Below are positions 22,823 to 34,112 of a stretch of 64,000 nt of DNA, one piece after another (position 1 is the first letter of the stretch; each line of letters begins with the position of its first letter). The position numbers and the translations under genes were made by a program. Origin of the DNA: Bradysia coprophila. Taxonomy: Eukaryota; Arthropoda; Insecta; Diptera; Sciaridae. Location of the stretch: the NCBI RefSeq assembly GCF_014529535.1, contig NC_050737.1:8724725-8788724 (forward strand). The letters are read 5' to 3'. The notes under the pieces were generated by a model. It saw only the letters and a list, made by a program, of their open reading frames with translations. It was not told the DNA's origin and did no database searches.

Positions 22823-23300
22823 TTAAATAGTAGGAATAGAATAAAGAATGTTTGGACCTTTAGAAGAAATTACAGCGAGTAAATTGACCTTATTTTTGGA
22901 GCACTGCACGTCAGTTGTCACAATTTTATCTACGTCATATCGTTGGTTTCTTCCTCTTTTCACTAAAATCTTTCCGTTGGCCCATGTTTGGACTGTTTTC
23001 TCATCCACGGAAATAACGCCAGGTTCAATTCTGGTATCTTATGGCAAATCGATATCACTTGATTTGATGTTGCATTGATAAAAATGGCTTTTAATGGCAG
23101 TGCAATTTTTAATCCCGTTCTTGCCGAAGACTTTTGATATGGTCACCATCAAGTCAAGATCCTTTACGCACTGTTTGTAGGTGTCGAATGGGTGCTCCAA
23201 GAAGTACTCCCAGGTATTGTAAACTTGCTGTGCTGTTAGACATCGATATTGTTTTTCCAAACTTTGCCTTTGCTCCAATTGTTGATAACTGATGACACAG
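22823..23300 (-). pseudogene. Tc1-like transposase fragment
   Basis: Minus strand: an HTH-containing segment (CLTAQQVYNTWEYFLEHPFD and FGKNGIKN) leads, after one TAA at about 23039-23041 in the same frame, to the first catalytic block (VDEKTVQTWANGK). The frame is lost near 22823, so the second Asp and the Glu are absent. The blocks at 13.7-14.6 kb (FGKNGIKN there is LSRNGIKN; DEKTVQT identical) show that both come from the same transposon group. Confidence 0.75.
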
Positions 23301-23506
23301 TATTCCGATGCTAATTGAACCGGTCACAAATCAAATTATCCTTAAAACCCCCTGATGTGCAATTCAGTTATTTTTATTTTCGGTCAGTTTGCCCATTTTG
23401 AAATACTAATGAATTGATGAAAAGTGACATTAGTGTCAACTTTGAACTGCCGAGACGACACCTCTACATGAAAATTGACAAATGTCTAAGATTATCATAA
23501 TTTATG

Positions 23507-23904
23507 ATTAAGAGTGATATCGCCAAATCTTCAGGTGATTTTTTTAACTTTGGAAACAAGCGGTCTCCGATTTTAATGAGTGATAGCTCGTTGGATTCGT
23601 CTTTCAATTCTAGGAAACACGTGTCTTTCACTTTTTCTTAAAAAAAATTATTTTCTTTGAAAAGCGCTCAAAAGTGAAGACATGTCAGAGGGTACCGGAA
23701 ACAGTTTTTCGGCAATAACTTCGGTACCCTCTAGTATGTCTTCACTTTTGAGCGCTTTTCACAGAAAACAATTTTTTTTAAGAAAAAGTGAAAGACACGT
23801 GTTTCCTAGAATTGAAAGACGAATCCAACGAGCTATCACTCATGAAAATCGGAGACCGCTTGTTTCCCAATCACCTGAAGATTTGGCGGTATCACTCTTA
23901 ATAG
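23507..23904. mobile_element. about 395-bp palindromic MITE flanked by TTAA
   Basis: Near-perfect arms of about 190 bp begin 'ttaagagtgatatcgcc' and end 'ggcggtatcactcttaa'. Both edges read TTAA, compatible with a piggyBac-type target, but TTAA is itself palindromic, so this is not decisive. A lone arm end lies at 192-226. Confidence 0.8.
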
Positions 23905-24904
23905 GAGAATGATGTTTAGAAACTAAGAAGAAATGTAATAGAGTTTTCCCATATTTTAGTACATTCTGTCATAAAATTACTGCTGTCACTGCGCTTATTT
24001 TCATGTGAACCAACTTCACTGCTGTGACATTTCATAGGAATGAATCAATGTGAAGTTGTTTCATAAAAAAATAGTCCAGTAAGATTGAAGTACTATAAAA
24101 AATGTGGCGACTCTACAGGTCAACCGACTGGGCGAATAGTATATTTCAACATATCCCAATACACACAAGATGTGTGTGCACGCGCGGGCGAAGCCCAAGC
24201 GAAAACACACGTCGAGTGTGTATTGGGGTATTTTGAAAGATATTTTTCTGTAATAGTGAGAGTGTGTTGGTGCATTCCTTCCCAACCGTTACTTTCCTTC
24301 TCGACCGTTTCCTTTCCCTACCGACCGATTCATATCATAGCTCACCAATACACTCTCACGTATACAGAAAAATTAATTCATCAAAATGTAATGACAAATT
24401 TCGTTATGTACAATATGCGGTTGCTATAGAGCTGCTTCGATAATGATTGCGAAATGTTTTTCTTTCCATAGATAGTCAAAGATTTTAGATGTTAGACTGA
24501 TTTATTTGAATTTAAAATATCTATTGCAAAATTTTGAATTCTAAATTGTACATGATAACAAGATTCGCATACAGGTGGCAGTAAATTTACTTGGAGATAC
24601 AAACAATAACTCTATTTTCACTATTGCACAATGAGATTCATTAACAAATCTTTTCATGTATGTGTCTTCATCACCAGCTGATCCAAAACCAGCTGTTGCT
24701 AACTATGCATATGAAAAGTATTTACAGGCTGTAGTGGATTAGTATTATAAACATACTATAGCGCTGTTGAGGTTACGTGTTCACGGAAAATACGATTTTT
24801 TGTATGCATAAACTCTCGTTATCTCGTGTATTTAAGCTGAATTTGAAGAAAACGTTCAGGATTATAGGAATATTGAACGGGATAATCATACAGACAATTT
24901 AAAT

Positions 24905-25638
24905 TGAGTGATTCTTTTGAAAATCCACCTATCAAAATCGGACCCATTTTGTCTGGGATGGACATATACATGGTTTGAAAGGTCTTTGCCAGTAGACCCC
25001 AAAACAGGCCTCACACAGTCTCGAGCCACACCTGGTTGCTGGTGGAAGATCTCCGAAGTTGGAAAAATAGCGTTTTTTATCCGAATTTTTTGGCCGTTAT
25101 CATTCCAAGTGAGAGTGGGCTCGTTGGAAAGCTGAGTTTAAGTACTTTCGGGTCATGCCTAGTTTGATTAGATTCATTGATATATGTTTTATCAGCATTT
25201 TATGTTAGTACAACCGCTACTCGTAAATCTCGCCAGCAATCACCAGCACTGCATATGAGGTACCAATGAAAAGCTTAGACAATGTATGTTACGACTAGCA
25301 TCTTAGATTCACATTAAGCGTCATCAGTACCAGCCCAGACCTGTCTAAAGTTCAAACAGATTTTGAAAAATATGTCTTGCAAATTTTTGCAAACATATAT
25401 CAATGAATCTAATCAAACTAGGCATGACCCGAAAGTACTTAAGCTCAGCTTTCCAACGAGCCCACTCTCTACACTATTTTTCCAACTTCGGAGATCTTCC
25501 ACCAGCAACCAGGTGTGGCTCGAGACTGTGTGAGGCCTGTTTTGAGGTCTACTGGCAAAGACCTTTCAAACCATGTATTTATCCATCCCAGACGATATGG
25601 GTCCGATTTTGATATGTGGATTTTCAAAAGAATCCCTC
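24905..25638. mobile_element. 734-bp foldback element
   Basis: Arms of about 245-285 bp begin 'tgagtgattcttttgaaaa' and end 'ttttcaaaagaatccctca'. Arm sequences such as 'ggaagatctccgaagttgg' recur inverted. The open frames seen in both arms are mirror images and not genes. Confidence 0.85.
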
Positions 25639-25999
25639 ATTGACATTTTTTTGTGAATAAACTTCATTAACAATAATTCCTACGTTTGATCATTAGTTTT
25701 TTATTTCAAATGCATTAAAATGCATGTAGAATTCGAAATTATCCATACTTTGATTGAATAAACAATAATTTACAAAATATCACAATAATTACATTCAAAA
25801 TGTTGAATTGCCAAGGAACATACAGCCGAGTTTTTCAAAACACACAAAGTTCACTTGAATTAACCACAAAAATTCGTGTAGTAACATTCGGTATTATTTT
25901 CCATTGCTTTCATTTCAATTTTAATTAGTGTTTTCAAGAGAAATATCAGTACCTGGTCACAAAAATAAATCAAAAACTCGAAATTCAACTGAATTTCCT
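25639..25999. other. stretch without recognised features
   Basis: AT-rich, no gene or repeat recognised. Confidence 0.4.
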
Positions 26000-28900
26000 A
26001 CAGGTACTCAATTATATTATGACTATGGGATTGTAGGATTCATTCCTTTTACATCCTACACACTTTCCACATTCAATTGAACCAACGAATTCAATTTCAT
26101 TTTTGATTTTGTCGATTGGCACCATTGACATACAAGTGGTTAGTTCTCATTATCTGCTTGTGGTGGCACCATATACTTTGCGTGTCCAAGCAGTTAAAGA
26201 AGTACTAGGTAGCGTCAATCAAAATTCTGAAAGAACAGATTAGATCAAATCTGATTTGATCGCAAAGACAGTAAGCAATTTAGAAGGTTTTTTTGTGCAC
26301 TATATGTATTTTACATGCTACATGCGTCGAAAACGGTACTTTTCATGTTTCACGCACTAATTTCGACTTCCAAAGCATGCAAAAACCACTCGGGATAAAA
26401 AGATGAAATGTCTCGTTTTCGCGTGTTTATTGACCTCGGCTACGCCTCGGATCAACAAAATTCACACGAAAACCATACTTTTCATCTTTTTATACCAAGT
26501 CATGTAAAATACTAATGCTTTTCTGATCTTTCAAACGTGAGAAGCAAGTTCGTGTGAAATGGGAGAAATGTAAAACGCTAATGAAATACATGTATAGAAT
26601 GAATGGAATGAATAGGATGAAAAAAACCAACAAAAGCGGTAAAAACGTATGTTGATTGTTGAGTTTAAATTGGACAAAATAGCAAAATTCTAATCATAAG
26701 ATATTGTGCAACAAAATGACGATCGGCTGCACCTCCACCGTTTTTGATATCCGCCTTCTTGGTACATAACATATACAAGATTCTTTTCATAACATTTTCA
26801 TTGTTCATTTGTCAACAGATTGCGAAGTGACATTTCAGTTATTTTTAAGCTTTTCGTGATATCGCAAAAACTGCAGGTTATTTCATTATCTTTGGGAACA
26901 CGGGTTCCCCAATTGAAATGAGTGATAGGTCGTCGGATTCGTCTTTGAATTCTAGAGAAGTCACATCTTTAATTTTTTCGATTAATTTTGTTTGTTTTCG
27001 GTGCAAAGTGTTCAAAAGTGAAGGCTTGTCAGAGGGTCCCGTGAACAGTTTTTCAGCAATAACTCAAGAAATAATTATTTAAAATCGTTGGTATGCTGTA
27101 CTAATGTCGGTCTTGGGAAGACGTACTACAGGTGGAGTGTATGCACTGGTTGGTGCAAGTATACCTCCACAAAAGTTATGACAAAAACATTTTTTTTGGA
27201 CCTAATAACGTTTTACCGTTTTATTTCTTTTTATTGACAGGCGAAAAAAAAGACTGCTCACCAAATATATAGTGTTCAGAGAGTCCACCTTCTCTGCAAA
27301 ATTGATGTTCCAAGGGACTGACTGTGTAGTGTTGTAGCTTGCCTCACCCACTATTGTTCCAGATATATAAGATTCCAGTACTTCTGTGTTGCAAGCCTAC
27401 AAAACCTGCAAGTCTTCGGAAAAAGGTTACTGTAAAGTTGAAAATTTTAACTTTCTTTCTAGGGGCTCTGCTACTGAAACAGCGTCTGGAAGTGCAGTCA
27501 TTTTTAGACCCGTACGAAGTACTGGGGTCTTATGGGTTTACGCATACGTTTGTAACACGTCGAATTGGACTCCCTGAGTAAGGGGAAACCTATTGTGGTT
27601 GTCTAGAGATGCCAAATCCGCGAAAAAAAAATGTCCGTCTGTCCGTCTGTCCGTCTGTCTGCACGATAACTTGAGTAAAACGCATCCGATTTTGAAAATT
27701 CTTTTTTTTTCCCGTTTGGTAATGTCAAAAGACAGGCTAAGTTCGAAGATGAGTGATTTTGGATCGACCCCTCCCGAGCTGTGGCCCAATAAGTGCTTTA
27801 CGGTTTTTCGAAGATATCTCCGGACATTTAAACGTTAAACTTGTAAGTGATACGTCAAATAAAAGGTATTTACAATACCGATCGACAAAAAAAAAGTTTA
27901 TGGAAATCGGAAGACCGACTCGTGAGTTAGACCCCTTGGTGTGGAACAGGCACAGGGCGGCAAGCAGTTTTTGCTTGTAGGTCGGCCACATTTGAACATA
28001 TTTCGTCTGTTTTAGCTTTATTAGATAGGTATTGACCGTACCAATCAGGGAAATTTTTTTTTATGAAATTATGTTCTCCGGAGCGTGAGCTAGGTCTCTT
28101 GGAGTGAGCTCTTATCTGGCTACTCGGAAGTACAGTGAACGTGGTGTATTTTGACAATATCTCGAGTAAATTTTGACCGAATTTCATGAATTTTTTTTTG
28201 TTTGAAAGGTATTAACGAATGTAAAGCGTCGGTACTATTTCCGGTCTCCTAACAAAATGGCTGCCGGCGGCCATATTGGATTTTAGTAAAATAGAAATAT
28301 CTTGGGAAAAATGATACTTAGAGAGTTTCTGTTAACGTGGAAATAATTTGTTATGTGTGTGGGGTTTCAGGGATTCCATATACGGACATCTATATATACC
28401 TATATACAGCTATATTGAGCTATATACAGGCATATAGAGCTATATAATAGCATATATTTATCTGTGAAATGTTTATTTATAGTGAAATATAGTTAAATAT
28501 AGCGGTATATAGCTGTTTAAATAGGAATTTATGAAATTTGTCTTCGTACGGGGCTGTCTATATTGCCTCCGGCAATTTAATTGTATATGATAACAAGGCA
28601 AAGAGTGGATAATGTAAGTGATTTAAAAGGAAGAATAGTTTTTCAGCAGAGAAGAAAATGAAGTAAGAGAAATGAAGAGTTTCACATTAAAGGCTTTTGA
28701 TACGAATAGGTGTTTCGTACGGGTCGGCGTTAGCTATGTTTATCTACTTTTTTCCTTTTTCCGAAGACTTGTAGTTTCTGTAGGCTTGCCACACAGAAGA
28801 CCTGGGATCTTATATATGTGAAACGATAGTGGGTGAGGCAAGCTACAACACTACACAGTCAGTCCCTTGGAACATCAATTTTGCAGAGAAGGTGGACTCT

Positions 28901-30178
28901 CTGAACACTATATATTTGGTGAGCAGTCTTTTTTTTCGCCTGTCAATAAAAAGAAATAAAACGGTAAAACGTTATTAGGTCCAAAAAAATGTTTTTGTCA
29001 TAACTTTTGTGGAGGTATACTTGCACCAACCAGTGCATACACTCCACCTGTAGTACGTCTTCCCAAGACCGACATTAGTACAGCATACCAACGATTTTAA
29101 ATAATTATTTCTTGAGTTATTGCTGAAAAACTGTTCACGGGACCCTCTGACAAGCCTTCACTTTTGAACACTTTGCACCAAAAACAAACAAAATTAATCG
29201 AAAAAATTAAAGATGTGACTTCTCTAGAATTCAAAGACACATCCGACGATCTATCACTCATTTGAATTGGAGAACCCGTGTTCCCAAAGATAATGAAATA
29301 ACCTGCAGTTTTTGCGATATTACGAAAAGCTTAAAAATAACTGAAATGTCACTTCGCAATCTGTTGACAAATGAACAATGAAAATGTTATGAAAAGAATC
29401 TTGCATATGTTATATACCAAGAAGGCGGATATCAAAAACGGTAGAGGTACAGCCGATCGCTATTTTGTTGCACAACATCTTATGATTAGAATTTTGCTAT
29501 TTTGTCCAATTTAAACTCAACAATCAACATACGTTTTTACCGCTTTTGTTGGTTTTTTTCATCCTATTCATTCCATTCATTCTATACATGTATTTCATTA
29601 GCGTTTTACATTTCTCCCATTTCACACGAACTTGCTTCTCACGTTTGAAAGATCAGAAAAGCATTAGTATTTTACATGACTTGGTATAAAAAGATGAAAA
29701 GTATGGTTTTCGTGTGAATTTTGTTGATCCGAGGCGTAGCCGAGGTCAATAAACACGCGAAAACGAGACATTTCATCTTTTTATCCCGAGTGGTTTTTGC
29801 ATGCTTTGGAAGTCGAAATTAGTGCGTGAAACATGAAAAGTACCGTTTTCGACGCATGTAGCATGTAAAATACATATAGTGCACAAAAAAAACCTTCTAA
29901 ATTGCTTACTGCCTTTGCGATCAAATCAGATTTGATCTAATCTGTTCTTTCAGAATTTTGATTGACGCTACCTAGTACTTCTTTAACTGCTTGGACACGC
30001 AAAGTATATGGTGCCACCACAAGCAGATAATGAGAACTAACCACTTGTATGTCAATGGTGCCAATCGACAAAATCAAAAATGAAATTGAATTCGTTGGTT
30101 CAATTGAATGTGGGAAGTGTGTAGGATGTAAAAGGAATGAATCCCACAACCGTAGTCATAATATAATTGGGTAACTGT
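26000..30178. mobile_element. 4.2-kb foldback with 1.4-kb nearly identical arms
   Basis: The left arm (26000-27430) and right arm (28752-30178) are inverted copies over about 1.4 kb with very few differences. Examples are 'gaatgaatggaatgaatagg' and its inverse, and 'gtcttcccaagaccgacatt' on the right. The loop contains copy 3 of the GTAC-hairpin family. No transposase frame is present in either arm. Weak copies of the inner arm edge occur at 1-191. High arm identity implies recent formation or gene conversion between arms. Confidence 0.85.
27501..28740 (+). mobile_element. GTAC-hairpin family element, copy 3 (divergent)
   Basis: It starts TTTTTAGACCC with stem arms AGACCC (27506-27511) and GGGTCT (27525-27530) around GTAC-GAA-GTAC. 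This is a compensated variant of the AGCCCC/GGGGCT stem elsewhere. A (GTCT)n-type tract follows at 27635-27662, then a body shared with 6330-7020, TATAGCTATAT-type repeats (28390-28520), and a variant subterminal hairpin ATTGCC-TCC-GGCAAT (28562-28576). The far end differs from other copies ('cgtacgggtcggcg' near 28715). It sits in the loop of the large foldback. Confidence 0.6.
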
Positions 30179-30424
30179 ATGATTCCCATACAAATATTGT
30201 AAAACCATACTGAAAACTGCAACAGCGCCGCTCTGTCATACGGACATCGAGTGAACAAGAACCATACCCTATTGTACGATTGGACCAACTGGTAAAGTAG
30301 ATAGGGGGATTTGGTCAAAAAAAAAACCGTTTTCATTACACTAACTACGAAAATGACTATTTCGCTTCCCGAATGAGATGCGAAAGTTTAAAAATTCAGC
30401 TCTCAGTAAGCCACGACATCACAA

Positions 30425-30545
30425 GAGGTGCGAAAGTACCTTCGCCCCCCAAACGAAGATGCGAAAGTAGATGACAGCGACAACAGAGGAGCGAAAGTAC
30501 TTTCGGCTCAAACGAAGATGCGAAAGTAAATGACAGCAACAACAT
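30425..30545. repeat. 61-bp tandem duplication
   Basis: Units beginning 'gaggtgcgaaagtacc' and 'gaggagcgaaagtac' repeat at a period of about 61 bp. Both contain 'acgaagatgcgaaagtaa' or a close variant. Confidence 0.7.
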
Positions 30546-30991
30546 GTGTTCCGTCTGGTGTCATTGGGATCGCTGTGATTGTTGTGATAGAAAAGAACGT
30601 TGCCAATAATTTATTAATTTTTCTTTTAACCCCGCATATTTCAGCTTATTTCGGTAAATTTCATCAGTTGGAACGTGTTTAGGAAGCTCAAATTACAATT
30701 TTCGTAGTTATTGTAATGAGAAGTTGTATGGATCACATGGTACGACGTAAAAAATTCAACCGTGTGCGAAGTTTGCAGCCCGTGGCCGAAGGCCTTTCGA
30801 AGGACTTTCGTCCCTTGTGATCCAAATAACCATTGTTTTGTTCGCATTTTTCATGTTGCAAACATAGTAGCGTAAAATATTTTGAAGCAATTACAGTATT
30901 CGGTGCATCAAGTACAATTTCAGCGTACCGCGAATATTCAAATTTCGATGTTGATTCTCATCGATGATGATAATTAATGGTGAGGTTTGTA

Positions 30992-33713
30992 TTTTTAGCC
31001 CCGTACGAAGTACTGGGGGCTTATAAGATTAATATGCCGTTTGTAACACGTCGAATTGGAAGCAGACAGTAAGGGCAAAGCATTTAGTTATGTTCATAGA
31101 TAACGAATCCGCAATAAAATAGTCGGAGCGTTTGCTGCGACTTAGCCCCGTACAACCCGTAATCCTATTTCGTCCGCAACCATAATACGTCCGTAGCCCT
31201 AATAAGCCCGGAACCCTAATACGTCTACAACCCTCTAATGCGTCTGTTACCAAAATGCAAGTCAAGTTGGGCATTGTCAAATTTACTGAAACTGTTCATT
31301 TTTAAAATTGCGCATAGCGCAATTACGAAAGCCCGTACGAAGTACCTCTCAAATAAAACCAACAATTTACGACATTATTTTAGAAACCCAAAATTTTTTG
31401 CCAACTTTCCATTGGGTATTCAATTACCTCTCAAATGAAACAAAAACTAGCAAAATCGGATGAGATTTACTCGATTTATGTGCAAAGAGCACTTAGGGCC
31501 GAGTAGCGGCTTTAGTGCAAGGGCTAAAATTTGAAACTTCTTTTGCCATCATTCTATTCGGCATTCAATTATCTCTCAAATGAAACAAAAAATAGCAAAA
31601 TCGGATGAGATTTACTCGATTTATGTGCAAAAAACACTTAGGGTCGAGTAGCGGCCTTAGTCCAAGGGCCCTAATTTGAAACTTTTTTCGTCACGTTCTT
31701 TTCGATATTCAATTACCTTCCATAAAAAACTAAAACTAGCAAAATCGGATGAAATTTACTCGATTTATGTGCAAAAAACACTTAGGGCTGAGTAACGACC
31801 TTTGAGCCCTCCCAACAAGCCCACGTTGCATCTTACCCAAAAACAATGTTCAGCAACTTTGTTCTACTCGTCAATACCTTTCATTTGATATATCACAAGC
31901 AGCTATTGATTGCGTATTTCGGTAGATATCGTCGAAAGACTGAAAAACACCTATAGGGCCCTAGCTCTGGAGGGGCCGACCCTACCATGCCCATTTTCGA
32001 ACTTGACCTTACTTTTGTCGATACCAATCGGGGAAAAAAAGAATTTTGAAAAAAGGTTGTGATTTACTCAAGCTAGAGGGGTCACGGACGGACGGACGGA
32101 CGGACGGATGGACGGACGGACGGACGGACGGACATTTTTATCCCCGCACGAAGTACTGGGGGCTTATAAGATTAATATGCCGTTTGTAACACGTCGAATT
32201 GTAAGCAGACAGTAAGGGCAAAGCATTTGGCTATGTTCATAGATGACGAATCAGCAATAAAAAAAATGTCCGTCCATCCGTCCGTCCGTCCGTGACCCCT
32301 CTAGCTTGAGTAAATCACAACCTTTTTTCAAAATTCTTTTTTTCCCCGATTGGTATCGACAAAAGTAAGGTCAAGTTCGAAAATGGGCATGGTAGGGTCG
32401 GCCCTTCCAGAGCTAGGGCCCTATAGGTGTTTTTCAGTCTTTCGACGATATCTACCGAAATACGCACGCAATAGCTGCTTGTGATATATCAAATGAAAGG
32501 TATTGACGACTAGACCAAAGTTGCTGAACATTGTTTTTGGGTAAGATGCAACGCGGGCTTGTTGGGAGGGCTCAAAGGTCGTTACTCGGCCCTAAGTGTT
32601 TTTTGCACATAAATCGAGTAAATCTCATCCGATTTTGCTAGATTTAGTTTTTTATGGAAGGTAATTGAATACCGCAAAGAACGTGGCGAAAAAAGTTTCA
32701 AATTTGGGCCCTTGGACTAAGGCCGCCACTCGCCCTAAGTGTTTTTTGCACATAAACGGCAAGTCAAGTTGGGAATTGTCAAATTTACTGAAAGTGTTCA
32801 TTTTTAAAATTGCGCATAGCGCAATTACGAAAGCCCATACGAAGTACCTCTCAAATAAAACCAACAATTTACCTTGGACTAAGGCCGCTACTCGGCCCTA
32901 AGTGTTTTTTGCACATAAAGCGAGTAAATCTCATCCGATTTTGCTAGTTTTTGTTATATTTGAGAGATAATTGAATACCGAAAAGAACGTGTCGAAAAAA
33001 CTTTCAAATTTGGGCCCTTGGACTAAGGCCGGTACTAGGCCCTAAGTATTTTTTGCACATAAATCGAATAAATCTCATCCGATTTTGCTAGTTTTTGTTT
33101 CATTTGATAGATAATTGAATGCCGAATAGAATTATGGCAAAAAAAGTTTCAAATTTGGGCCCTTGGACTAAGGCCGCTACTCGGCCCTAAGTGTTTTTTG
33201 CACATAAATCGAGTAAGTCTCATCCGATTTTGCTAGATTTAGTTTTTTATGGAAGGTAATTGAATACCGAAAAGAACGTGGCGAAAAAAGTTTCAAATTT
33301 GGGCCCTTGGACTAAGGCCGCTACTCGGCCCTAAGTGTTTTTTGCACATAAAGCGAGTAAATCTCATCCGATTTTGCTAGTTTTTGTTATATTTGAGAGA
33401 TAATTGAATACCCAATAGAAAGTTGGCAAAAAATTTTGGGTTTCTAAAATAATGTCGTAAATTGTTGGTTTTATTTGAGAGGTACTTCGTACGGGCTTTC
33501 GTAATTGCGCTATGCGCAATTTTAAAAATGAACACTGTCAGTAAATTTGACCATGCCAAACTTGACTTGCATTTTGGTAACAGACGCATTAGAGGGTTGT
33601 AGACGTATTAGGGTTGCGGGCGTATTACGGCTACGGACGTATTATGGTTATGGACGAAATAGGATTACGGGTCGTACGGGGCTAAGTCGCAGCAAACGCT
33701 CCGACTGTTCTGA
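30992..33713. mobile_element. inverted pair of GTAC-hairpin elements
   Basis: A 5' end fragment (30992-31118, stem arms at 30997-31002 and 31016-31021) abuts a minus-oriented copy lacking that end (31118-32137). It is followed by a plus-oriented copy (32138-33713) whose first hairpin is degraded (TCCCCGCAC). The far end is intact, with the stem-loop at 33685-33706 plus GTTCTGA. The two copies meet at (GGAC)n (32087-32134) and (GTCC)n (32268-32294). The 145-bp repeats fill 32590-33380. An inverted scrap of the subterminal hairpin region interrupts the array at 32760-32875. Confidence 0.65.
32590..33380 (-). repeat. 145-bp tandem repeat array, inverse orientation
   Basis: The word 'ggccctaagtgttttttgca' (or 'gtatttttt') recurs about every 145 bp as the inverse of the array at 600-1085. 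It is about five units long and interrupted at 32760-32875. Confidence 0.8.
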
Positions 33714-33859
33714 TGCCTTGTTTCTCAATAGAGCTCGAAAAATAAGGTATAGTGTACAAAGAAAGTAATTTATTCGAAATCGTCTCTGATTTTACATCGA
33801 CGTTTGAAATTTTCAAAACCTATTTTTACCAATTTACTGGTGGGCTGACCAGTATCCAA

Positions 33860-34112
33860 CAGGGTGTAGCGTTTTGCAACCTTTTTTTAATTTTTTATGG
33901 CCTGCGGGTAGGTTTGATGCAGAATCCGCACAGCCGACAGAACTAATCTCACTATGGCTTTGGGACCAAAAAAGTCGGTTTTCAGAGGTGCGCATGGGAG
34001 TTTCGAACTTCAAAATTTTTTTTTTGTATTTTCGTGTTCAGTGGACCATTCTGCATCGAACCTACCCGCAGGCCTTAAAAAATTAAAAAAGGTTGCAAAA
34101 CGCTACACCCTA
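33860..34112. mobile_element. 253-bp hAT-like MITE with 8-bp target duplication
   Basis: The left end 'cagggtgtagcgttttgcaa' and right end 'ttgcaaaacgctacacccta' are inverted. Both sides are flanked by GTATCCAA (33852-33859 and 34113-34120). An 8-bp duplication with CAGGG-type ends fits a non-autonomous hAT element. A longer subterminal inverted repeat ('gcctgcgggtaggtt') continues the palindrome. Confidence 0.85.

Larger units (their letters stand above)
22182..24709. mobile_element. 2.5-kb foldback with ~530-bp arms and an internal Tc1 relic
   Basis: The left arm (22182-22711) and right arm (24175-24709) are long inverted repeats, with outer words 'gcatagttagcaacagctg' and its inverse. The loop holds a Tc1-like transposase relic (22823-23300), a nested palindromic MITE (23507-23904) and a 230-bp repeat also found at 57682-57905. 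The arms differ by scattered substitutions, which suggests moderate age. Confidence 0.85.

Noticed and set aside
24908-25612. Two plus-strand frames of about 70 codons
   Set aside because: They lie in the two arms of a foldback and are mirror images of each other.
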